From: an uncultured Gemella sp. | Lineage (GTDB): Bacteria; Bacillota; Bacilli; Staphylococcales; Gemellaceae | NCBI GenBank assembly: GCA_938038035.1 | Contig: CALHQV010000189.1 | Span: 1-6,681, forward strand | Reading direction: 5' to 3' | DNA: 6,681 nt | In this document: positions 1 to 5,495 of the stretch, in pieces | Position numbering within the stretch: the stretch's first letter is position 1 | Layout of the letters: every line of letters begins with the position of its first letter | Position numbers and translations under genes: made by a program | The notes under the pieces: model-generated | Told to the model about the DNA's origin: nothing | The model's input: the letters and a program-made list of their open reading frames with translations, nothing else | The model's database searches: none

Positions 1-221
1 GTCTTTATCAAAACGGGGCACAAATAAACCGGCTTATTCAGCCTTGCCGCTTCCGCCCTAGCAAACCTGATTTGACTGGCTACTTTTTCAGCTACTGATG
101 CAACACGCCTCTTAGCAACCCATTCTGCAAAATTCGGAATAGCAATTGCTGCCATTATGGCCATAATAGCTATCGTCACCATCAATTCAATCAGGGTAAA
201 ACCCTTTTGCCTAGATCCCAT
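1..221 (-). CDS. FimT/GspH-type minor type IV pilin (pseudopilin), N-terminal part, runs off the window
   Basis: Reading leftward from an ATG at 221, 73 codons stay open to the window edge, so the C-terminal half is missing. A short basic leader (MGSRQKG) is followed by FTLIELM. This is a class III prepilin signal: cleavage by the PilD-type prepilin peptidase is expected between Gly7 and Phe8, and Glu12 is the conserved Glu5 of the mature protein. A hydrophobic helix to about residue 29 would anchor the protein in the inner membrane and pack into the pilus core. The following residues, with RFARAEAARL and PVYLCPV, match what I remember of FimT/PilH-like minor pilins of Neisseria and relatives, which prime pilus assembly and aid DNA uptake. 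GGGA lies 7 nt before the ATG. GC is about 46% by hand count, well above the core of the window, and codons such as CCG, GCG and AGG differ from the core genes. The class is secure; the taxon is inferred. Confidence 0.85.
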   Translation of the reverse strand, partial: MGSRQKGFTLIELMVTIAIMAIMAAIAIPNFAEWVAKRRVASVAEKVASQIRFARAEAARLNKPVYLCPVLIK

Positions 222-262
222 AAATTATTCCCAACTTTCAATTGTTTTCGCAGTATTTTTAT

Positions 263-286
263 TCCATTATTCTAAACGATAATGGA
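263..286. repeat. Inverted repeat, 8-bp arms, near the left junction
   Basis: TCCATTAT (263-270) and ATAATGGA (279-286) are perfect inverted copies around an 8-nt loop. Neither strand has a T-tract after it, so it is not an intrinsic terminator. It lies between the fimT-like start and the AT-rich core. Its nature is open: it could be an operator for the pilin gene or a chance palindrome, and amplification chimeras often form near inverted repeats. Confidence 0.4.
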
Positions 287-300
287 GCTTATATTCCAGT

Positions 301-510
301 ATTCTAGAAAAATTTAATCGAACCCTAGTAAATGAACTTACTCATCCTGGAGAAAAGAGAATGATAGAGAACGCAGAAAAGTATGCAAAAACCCTTCCGA
401 AATACTTTATAGAAAATGTAAATAAACTATTAAACAGTATTGGTAGTAATATAGATGATGTAGAAATTAATTTGAAAAATATTATAAAAAATTTAGAAGA
501 TATTCTTTAA
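301..510 (+). CDS. 3' end of an unrecognised protein gene, 5' part missing (or a 49-aa small protein from 361)
   Basis: This frame is open from 283 to a TAA at 508-510. Residues encoded from 301 begin ILEKFNRTLVNEL and look like genuine protein, but no plausible start with a ribosome site lies between the stop at 280 and 361. The product ends in a lysine-, asparagine- and isoleucine-rich helical stretch (GSNIDDVEINLKNIIKNL). I do not recognise the family. One reading is the C-terminus of a longer gene cut off by the left junction. The other is an intact 49-residue protein starting at ATG 361, which has GGAG (349-352) 8 nt upstream. The AT-rich codon use matches the core genes rather than the pilin fragment on its left. 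A strong terminator follows at 599-635, which supports this being the real 3' end of a transcription unit. Confidence 0.5.
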   Translation: MLEKFNRTLVNELTHPGEKRMIENAEKYAKTLPKYFIENVNKLLNSIGSNIDDVEINLKNIIKNLEDIL

Positions 511-598
511 TCTCCTATATATTAAAAGAAGCTGAATGTTGTTTAGTTTAAATTATTTAACACTTTTTCATCGATTTGAGAGTCACTTACTATATTTT

Positions 599-635
599 GA
601 AAGTTTTGAAATTATATTTCAGAACTTTCTTTTTT
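599..635 (+). terminator. Intrinsic terminator after the truncated upstream gene
   Basis: A 14-bp stem pairs 599-612 with 616-629 (GAAAGTTTTGAAAT against ATTTCAGAACTTTC, with one G-U wobble). It closes a 3-nt loop and is followed by six T residues at 630-635. It separates the upstream fragment from the uvrA promoter. Confidence 0.85.
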
Positions 636-662
636 AATATTCATTTGTATTTATGTTATAAT
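634..662 (+). promoter_or_regulatory. Probable SigA promoter of uvrA, extended -10
   Basis: A perfect TATAAT at 657-662 is preceded by TG at 654-655, giving an extended -10 element. A partial -35, TTAATA (634-639), lies 17 bp upstream and overlaps the T-tract of the preceding terminator. Transcription would start near 669, leaving an untranslated leader of about 110 nt before uvrA. I saw no LexA-type (DinR) operator (GAAC-N4-GTTC) between here and the gene, so SOS control is not visible. Confidence 0.7.
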
Positions 663-777
663 AAGAGAGTTAAGTAAAGGCTTTTGAGAAATGATAATAT
701 AAAGAGGTATATGAGCATTTAAAGTTTTTACTAAGAAAAATAAAAATTTGATTGTATAGAATCATTTGAGGTAATTT

Positions 778-3606
778 ATGCAAAAGAAAAATAAAATTGT
801 AATACAAGGAGCAAGGGAAAATAATCTTAAAAATATAGACTTAGAAATTCCACGTGATCAGTTTGTTGTTATTACTGGATTAAGTGGTAGTGGTAAAAGT
901 TCACTAGCCTTTGACACTATCTATGCTGAAGGACAACGACGTTATGTAGAAAGTCTAAGTGCATATGCTAGACAGTTCTTAGGTAATCTTGAAAAACCAG
1001 ACGTTGATCTTATTGAAGGATTATCACCAGCTATATCAATAAATCAAAAAACAACATCAAAAAACCCTAGGTCAACTGTAGCAACAGTAACAGAAATTTA
1101 TGATTATTTACGTCTACTCTATGCAAGAATTGGAGAAATTTACTGTCCAAATCATCATGAGAAAATTGAGAGTAGTTCAATAAGTCAAATCGTAGATGCT
1201 ATTATGTTAATACCAGAACGTAGTAGAATCCAAATAGTAGCACCTATTGTTAAGGATAAAAAGGGTACTCATAAAAAATTAATAGATAAACTAATAAAAG
1301 ATGGATACATTCGCTTCAAAATTGATGGTGAATTATACGAAGTTGGAGATATTCCAGAATTAGATAAAAATAAAAAACATTCTATTAGTGTAATTATTGA
1401 TAGGATTGTTATTAAAGAAGGAATTGAAACACGTTTAGCAGATTCGTTAGAAACTTCATTAAACCTTTCTAATAATGATTTAGTAGAAATAGATGATGTT
1501 AAGGAAGAAACTACACAATTATTCTCAACTAAGTATAGTTGTAAACATTGTGATTTTACATTAGGTGATCTAGAGCCTCGTATCTTCTCGTTTAATAATC
1601 CACAAGGAGCTTGTCCTGAGTGCGACGGTTTAGGGATGCACGAAACTGTAGATGTTAACAAAATTATTCAAAGGGACTTAACGATAAATGAAGGTGCGAT
1701 ATTAGTTTATAATAATGCGACTTCAACATATTATCCAAGTTTAATTAAATGTGCATGTGAACACTTTGGAATTGATATGGATACTCCATTCAAAGACTTA
1801 AGTAATGAACAACAACAAATTATTTTATATGGAAATAATCACGAAGAAATTACTCATAAATACATTAATGATGAAGGAGTTATGCGTTCACGTATAGTAT
1901 ATTTTGAAGGAGTAGCAAATAATATCCTTAGACGTTATAAATCAGGAATGACTAGAGCAACAAGAGAAGCTATGGCTAAGTATATTAAAGAAGATTCATG
2001 CCGTAGTTGTAAAGGTCAAAGATTAAAACCAGAAATCTTATCAGTGTATGTTGCAGAAAAAAATATTGCAGAAGTTTGTGAAATGTCTATTAAAGATAGT
2101 TACGAATTTTTCCAAAATATAAAACTAAGTGAAAAAGACTATGCAATAGCTAAATTAGTACTTAAAGAAATTAAATCTAGATTACAGTTTTTAAATGATG
2201 TTGGTTTAGATTATTTAACACTAGATAGATCTTCAGGAACATTATCAGGTGGAGAAGCTCAGCGTATTCGATTAGCAACGCAAATTGGTTCGAAGCTTAT
2301 GGGTGTTACTTATATTCTTGATGAACCGTCTATTGGTTTACACCAAAGAGATAATGAAAAACTAATTAATACTATGCTTTCTATGAGAGATTTAGGGAAT
2401 ACAGTATTAGTAGTTGAACACGATGAAGATACGATGATGGCTTGTGATTATATCGTTGATATAGGACCTAAAGCAGGTGAACACGGAGGACAAGTAGTTG
2501 CTGTTGGAACACCTGATGAAATTATGTCGAATGAAAATTCTATAACTGGAGCATACTTATCTGGTCGTAAAAAAATACCAGTACCAACTGAAAGAAGAGA
2601 AGGTAATGGTGAAAATATCGTTATAAAAAAAGCGAGAAAAAATAATCTAAAAGATGTTAGTGTAAAATTCCCACTTGGGAAATTTATAGGAGTAACGGGA
2701 GTTTCAGGAAGTGGTAAGTCAACGCTAGTCAATGAAATCTTGTTTAATTCAGTAAAAAATGTACTTAATAAAGAGGAAATCGATACAACTGTAGTGAAAT
2801 CGGTAGAGGGAATTGAAGGGAATATAGATAAAATTATCGATATAGACCAAAGCCCAATTGGAAGAACACCACGAAGTAATCCAGCAACCTATACAGGTGT
2901 ATTTGATGACATACGAGATTTATACGCAAGTACTAATGAAGCTAAATTACGTGGTTACAAAAAAGGACGATTTAGCTTTAACGTAAAAGGTGGTCGTTGT
3001 GAAGCTTGTAGTGGTGATGGAATCCTAAAAATAGAGATGCATTTCTTACCGGATGTTTATGTTCCATGTGAAGTATGTAAAGGTAAACGATACAACAGAG
3101 AAACATTAGAAGTTAAATACAAAGGTAAGAGTATCAGTGATGTCTTAGACATGACTATTAAAGAAGCGTATGAATTTTTCGAGAATATTCCTAAGATAAA
3201 AAATAAACTTGAGACATTAGTACATGTAGGACTTGATTATATAAGACTAGGTCAAAGTGCAACAACACTTTCAGGAGGAGAAGCTCAAAGGGTTAAACTA
3301 GCGAGTGAACTTTATAAAAAATCTACAGGTAAAACACTTTATATTTTAGATGAACCAACAACAGGCTTACATATTGATGATATTAGTAGATTAATTAAAA
3401 TTATCGATAAGCTAGTTGATGGAGGAAATACTGTTGTTGTGATTGAGCATAATTTAGATGTTATAAAATGCTGTGATCATCTGATAGATTTAGGTCCAGA
3501 AGGTGGAGTCGGAGGAGGAACAATTCTTGCTGAATGTACTCCAGAAAAATTAATTAAAAATAATGAAAGTTACACAGGAAAATTTCTGAAAAAACTTTTA
3601 AAATAG
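778..3606 (+). CDS. uvrA: UvrA, excinuclease ABC subunit A
   Basis: UvrA is the ATP-dependent damage sensor of nucleotide excision repair. As a dimer it loads UvrB at lesions, after which UvrC cuts the strand. The protein has 942 residues, full length for the family. Two ABC ATPase halves are complete. The first has Walker A GLSGSGKSS near 34-42, signature TLSGGEAQR near 487-495 and Walker B YILDEP near 511. The second has Walker A GVSGSGKST near 640-648, signature near 829-837 and Walker B near 854. Three zinc modules are present: CKHC near 254-257 with CPEC near 278-281, CRSC near 407-410 (next to CKGQRLKPE), and CEAC/CEVC near 740 and 763 in the C-terminal half. The UvrB-binding region lies near 120-250. 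GAGG (768-771) sits 6 nt before the ATG. uvrA usually follows uvrB in Firmicutes; here the gene upstream is not uvrB, and uvrA has its own promoter. No strong terminator follows it. Confidence 0.98.
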   Translation: MQKKNKIVIQGARENNLKNIDLEIPRDQFVVITGLSGSGKSSLAFDTIYAEGQRRYVESLSAYARQFLGNLEKPDVDLIEGLSPAISINQKTTSKNPRSTVATVTEIYDYLRLLYARIGEIYCPNHHEKIESSSISQIVDAIMLIPERSRIQIVAPIVKDKKGTHKKLIDKLIKDGYIRFKIDGELYEVGDIPELDKNKKHSISVIIDRIVIKEGIETRLADSLETSLNLSNNDLVEIDDVKEETTQLFSTKYSCKHCDFTLGDLEPRIFSFNNPQGACPECDGLGMHETVDVNKIIQRDLTINEGAILVYNNATSTYYPSLIKCACEHFGIDMDTPFKDLSNEQQQIILYGNNHEEITHKYINDEGVMRSRIVYFEGVANNILRRYKSGMTRATREAMAKYIKEDSCRSCKGQRLKPEILSVYVAEKNIAEVCEMSIKDSYEFFQNIKLSEKDYAIAKLVLKEIKSRLQFLNDVGLDYLTLDRSSGTLSGGEAQRIRLATQIGSKLMGVTYILDEPSIGLHQRDNEKLINTMLSMRDLGNTVLVVEHDEDTMMACDYIVDIGPKAGEHGGQVVAVGTPDEIMSNENSITGAYLSGRKKIPVPTERREGNGENIVIKKARKNNLKDVSVKFPLGKFIGVTGVSGSGKSTLVNEILFNSVKNVLNKEEIDTTVVKSVEGIEGNIDKIIDIDQSPIGRTPRSNPATYTGVFDDIRDLYASTNEAKLRGYKKGRFSFNVKGGRCEACSGDGILKIEMHFLPDVYVPCEVCKGKRYNRETLEVKYKGKSISDVLDMTIKEAYEFFENIPKIKNKLETLVHVGLDYIRLGQSATTLSGGEAQRVKLASELYKKSTGKTLYILDEPTTGLHIDDISRLIKIIDKLVDGGNTVVVIEHNLDVIKCCDHLIDLGPEGGVGGGTILAECTPEKLIKNNESYTGKFLKKLLK

Positions 3607-3751
3607 TAATAATTTAATAAAAAAAATAAGTATAAAAGAATCGATTATTAAAAATATGTTTAAAAAATATTTTACTTTATGAAAACCTTTTATTTGATAG
3701 GATTTAGAGAAATAAAACAAGTTCATCTACCTGATTATACAAATTTTGAGG

Positions 3752-3780
3752 TTGTTTTAATAAAGTAAGTGTGGTAAAAT
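3752..3780 (+). promoter_or_regulatory. Promoter of the 6S RNA gene
   Basis: TTGTTT (3752-3757) and TAAAAT (3775-3780) are separated by 17 bp, and TG at 3772-3773 makes an extended -10. The expected start is near 3787, just ahead of the first strand of the RNA's closing helix (3791). The stretch between the uvrA stop and this promoter (3607-3751) holds only weak A/T palindromes (for example 3651-3657 with 3667-3673) and no gene that I can see. Confidence 0.7.
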
Positions 3781-3786
3781 ATAAAT

Positions 3787-3970
3787 ATACAACTAAAGCG
3801 CTTGTAAGACTTACCATACATTCGGGCCTAACACTTTTTGAACGGGAATGAGAATCGCTTATTAGTATAAAATGCTTCCTTGAGAAGACTTTAGAAGATA
3901 AGGCTATCGTACCCACCTGATTATATCAGGACCAATTCAGGTAAGAATCTACGGCGTTTTGGTTTTTTTT
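3787..3970 (+). ncRNA. ssrS: 6S RNA, regulator of RNA polymerase
   Basis: 6S RNA mimics an open promoter, binds the housekeeping sigma-factor holoenzyme and lowers transcription in slow growth. The length of about 184 nt fits the family. A 12-bp closing helix joins 3791-3802 (AACTAAAGCGCT) to 3953-3964 (GGCGTTTTGGTT), with G-U pairs. Inside it CTTACC (3810-3815) pairs with GGTAAG (3940-3945). On the 3' side of the expected central bubble sits a small hairpin, CCTGAT/ATCAGG (3916-3930), as in Firmicute 6S RNAs. The GGGCC at 3824-3828 also recalls 6S. The T-run 3963-3971 would end the transcript. The location directly before tcdA (yrvM) is the same as for BsrA (6S-1 RNA) in the B. subtilis aspS-yrvM intergenic region. 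No credible protein-coding frame crosses this GC-richer island. The pairing is seen in the sequence; the family name rests on fold, length and synteny, not on a covariance search. The ends are estimated to within a few nt. Confidence 0.8.
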
Positions 3971-3971
3971 T

Positions 3972-4003
3972 AGACTGGTTCAAAAGAGTATCCAGTCTTT
4001 TTT
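3972..4003 (+). terminator. Second, tandem terminator between 6S RNA and tcdA
   Basis: AGACTGG (3972-3978) pairs perfectly with CCAGTCT (3992-3998) around a 13-nt loop, followed by T residues to 4003. It begins right after the 6S T-run, so transcripts from the left meet two stops in a row. Only 36 nt remain before the tcdA start, with no convincing promoter among them. Confidence 0.75.
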
Positions 4004-4039
4004 AATTTAAAAGAAAAAATTAGAAATATGGAGATAGAA

Positions 4040-4807
4040 ATGTTACATCAATTTTCGAGAAATGAATTAGTTATAGGAACAGAAGGTTTAGAAATATTAA
4101 AAAGTAAAAGAGTTGGTATACTAGGTGTTGGTGGAGTAGGTTCATTTGCTGCCGAGTCATTAGCACGTTCTGGGATAGGTTCTTTAGTTTTAATGGATAA
4201 AGATGATATCGATATAACAAATGTTAATAGACAAATACACGCTACTACAAAAACAGTAGGATGCAGTAAAGTAGAAGAAATGAAGAAAAGAATTTTGGAT
4301 ATTAATCCAGAATGTGAAGTTATTGCTATTCAAGATTTCTACACAGAAGATACGTATCCAGTATTCTATGAGAAACCGCTGGACTTTGTCATCGATGCAT
4401 GCGATACGGTAACTTTTAAAATACATTTAATAAAACATTGTTTAGCAAATAATATACCAGTGATTAGTGTGATGGGTTCTGCAAATAAATTAGATCCAAC
4501 AAAATTCCAAATTGCAGACATAAGTAAAACTACAGTATGTCCATTAGCAAAAGTAATAAGAACTAAATTTAAAAAAGAAAAAGTTCGTGGAAAAGTTCCT
4601 GTAGTATTTTCTACAGAAAGTCCAACAATAGCTAATAAAGAATATTTAGAAAAAATAGGAAAACAAGACTCAGCTATACGAAAAGCGAAAATTCCACCAG
4701 CATCTAATGCATTTTGTCCATCTATTGCTGGCCTTATAGCAGCAAATTATGTTTATACTACTTTGTTGAAAAATATAAAAATATTAACTGTTGAAAAACC
4801 TGTTTAA
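4040..4807 (+). CDS. tcdA: TcdA/YrvM, tRNA threonylcarbamoyladenosine dehydratase
   Basis: TcdA is an E1-like (ThiF/MoeB superfamily) enzyme. It uses ATP to cyclise t6A at position 37 of ANN-decoding tRNAs to ct6A, which supports accurate decoding in the cytoplasm. I start it at ATG 4040 (255 aa), not at the in-frame ATG 4028. GGAG (4030-4033) sits 6 nt before 4040, while nothing precedes 4028, and the resulting N-terminus MLHQFSRNELVIG matches what I recall of B. subtilis YrvM. The nucleotide-binding loop GVGGVGSFAAE spans about 29-39, the acidic strand MDKDDIDITNVNRQIHA about 52-68, and the conserved DACDT about 119-123. SKT and RKAKIPPASNAF near 214-225 are typical of this subfamily and distinguish it from ThiF and MoeB, whose paired zinc-binding CxxC motifs are absent. 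The protein is full length. It follows the 6S RNA and two terminators without an obvious promoter, and a strong terminator ends it. Confidence 0.93.
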   Translation: MLHQFSRNELVIGTEGLEILKSKRVGILGVGGVGSFAAESLARSGIGSLVLMDKDDIDITNVNRQIHATTKTVGCSKVEEMKKRILDINPECEVIAIQDFYTEDTYPVFYEKPLDFVIDACDTVTFKIHLIKHCLANNIPVISVMGSANKLDPTKFQIADISKTTVCPLAKVIRTKFKKEKVRGKVPVVFSTESPTIANKEYLEKIGKQDSAIRKAKIPPASNAFCPSIAGLIAANYVYTTLLKNIKILTVEKPV

Positions 4808-4813
4808 TGAATG

Positions 4814-4848
4814 AAAACAACGCTAATAAAAGCGTTGTTTTATTTTTT
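4814..4848 (+). terminator. Intrinsic terminator of tcdA
   Basis: A perfect 10-bp stem joins AAAACAACGC (4814-4823) and GCGTTGTTTT (4832-4841), with an 8-nt loop and then ATTTTTT (4842-4848). It begins 6 nt after the tcdA stop codon. Confidence 0.92.
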
Positions 4849-4961
4849 AATATGGTTGACATATCAAAGTTCCTGGCAGTTTTTCTGTAAATATTACACA
4901 TAATTTGAAAATAATATTTTATATTAGCATAAAAAAAAGGTTCGAAAATTTATAATATAAT

Positions 4962-4990
4962 TTGATTTTTTATAGAAAACGATGTATAAT
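4962..4990 (+). promoter_or_regulatory. SigA promoter of the HTH regulator gene
   Basis: TTGATT (4962-4967) and TATAAT (4985-4990) are 17 bp apart, a near-consensus pair. Transcription would begin near 4997, only about 20 nt before the TTG start. The rest of the 4849-4961 gap is AT-rich and holds an isolated TTGACA (4856-4861) with no matching -10 at proper spacing. I found no clear operator palindrome for autoregulation. Confidence 0.75.
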
Positions 4991-5017
4991 AGTTATAGAT
5001 GAGAAAGGAGGATTACT

Positions 5018-5380
5018 TTGAAGAATAAAGGAACATTACTGGCACAAAACTTGAAAAAACTTCGAAAAATGAACAATTACTCTATGTCAACTGTAGCAGA
5101 TAAACTAGAGTTATCATCTCACGGTGTATATGCAAACTGGGAATACGGGCGTAACGAACCAAATGTTGCGACACTAGTATCAATAGCAAAATTATATAAC
5201 GTTTCTATTGATGAACTAGTAGGCTATAAAACTGAAAAAGGGGAACCAGAAGAGTTGGCAGATACTCACTTTGAAGTAATTGATATGATTAAATCACTTG
5301 ATAGTGAGGACTGTAAATTAGTAGAAGAAGTTTTGAGAAGATTTAGGGGATATTCTTTTTCGAGAAATATAAATCTATAA
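5018..5380 (+). CDS. XRE/Cro-CI family helix-turn-helix transcriptional regulator
   Basis: This 120-residue protein is predicted to bind DNA as a dimer. Residues about 8-66 form a standard HTH_3 domain. NLKKLRKMNNYSMSTVADKL gives helices 1 and 2, SSHGVYANWEYGRNEP covers the recognition helix and the invariant turn with Trp and Glu, and the rest ends in LYNVSIDELVG. The remaining ~50 residues (about 70-120) are acidic, then basic, and probably helical (FEVIDMIKSLDSEDCKLVEEVLRRFRG). They suggest a dimerisation helix and resemble no peptidase or ligand domain. The start is TTG: a near-perfect AAAGGAGG (5004-5011) lies 6 nt upstream and no ATG is placed as well. The gene is monocistronic, with its own promoter and a terminator at 5440. 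Its targets are unknown. Its position before comGA invites a link to competence, but that is speculation. It could equally be a remnant or stress regulator. Confidence 0.88.
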   Translation: MKNKGTLLAQNLKKLRKMNNYSMSTVADKLELSSHGVYANWEYGRNEPNVATLVSIAKLYNVSIDELVGYKTEKGEPEELADTHFEVIDMIKSLDSEDCKLVEEVLRRFRGYSFSRNINL

Positions 5381-5407
5381 CATACTCAAATACTTAGGCT
5401 ATAGAGT

Positions 5408-5413
5408 TATAAT
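5408..5413 (+). promoter_or_regulatory. Possible -10 box upstream of comGA (weak)
   Basis: TATAAT occurs at 5408-5413, but the hexamer 17 bp upstream (CTCAAA, 5385-5390) is not a -35 element and there is no TG extension. If real, it would need an activator or an alternative -35, and the RNA would pass through the terminator at 5440-5477 before comGA. I see no streptococcal-type ComX box (TACGAATA) and no clean ComK box here. Confidence 0.3.
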
Positions 5414-5439
5414 GTAGTAAATTAAATTAATAGTTTTTT

Positions 5440-5477
5440 AATATAGGCTAAGTGGTAATACTTAGCCTATATTTTTC
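5440..5477 (+). terminator. Strong terminator/possible attenuator between the HTH gene and comGA
   Basis: A perfect 13-bp stem joins 5440-5452 (core TATAGGCTAAG) and 5461-5473 (core CTTAGCCTATA). It has an 8-nt loop and a short T-tract broken by one C. It ends 18 nt before the comGA start. It most simply ends the HTH transcript. A second TAGGCTA at 5395-5401 could pair with the same TAGCCTA (5463-5469) and disrupt the hairpin. Confidence 0.85.
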
Positions 5478-5495
5478 TTTTCTTGGGAAAAAGGG

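Noticed and set aside
1269..1661. 130-aa frame on the minus strand inside uvrA
   Set aside because: It is fully antisense to conserved UvrA motifs, has no recognisable domain, and is explained as a shadow of uvrA codon bias.
2448..2732. 94-aa minus-strand frame inside uvrA
   Set aside because: It is a shadow of the second UvrA ATPase half; there is no supporting ribosome site or family resemblance.
3704..3916. 70-aa minus-strand frame between uvrA and tcdA
   Set aside because: It lies across the 6S RNA and its promoter, which explain this region better, and its composition is not protein-like.
3787..4003. Riboswitch, T-box or tracrRNA as alternatives for the structured RNA before tcdA
   Set aside because: There is no T-box sequence, no known aptamer core and no Cas gene or CRISPR repeat nearby. 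The long closing helix, length and tcdA linkage favour 6S RNA.
4028..4039. Upstream ATG as the tcdA start
   Set aside because: It has no ribosome site, and its first bases contain the GGAG that serves ATG 4040; the family N-terminus fits 4040.
4190..4426. 78-aa minus-strand frame inside tcdA
   Set aside because: It is antisense to the conserved E1-like core of TcdA and is a shadow frame.
4856..4861. Consensus TTGACA as a -35 box
   Set aside because: No -10 hexamer occurs at 16-18 bp; the pair at 4962/4985 is the better promoter for the HTH gene.
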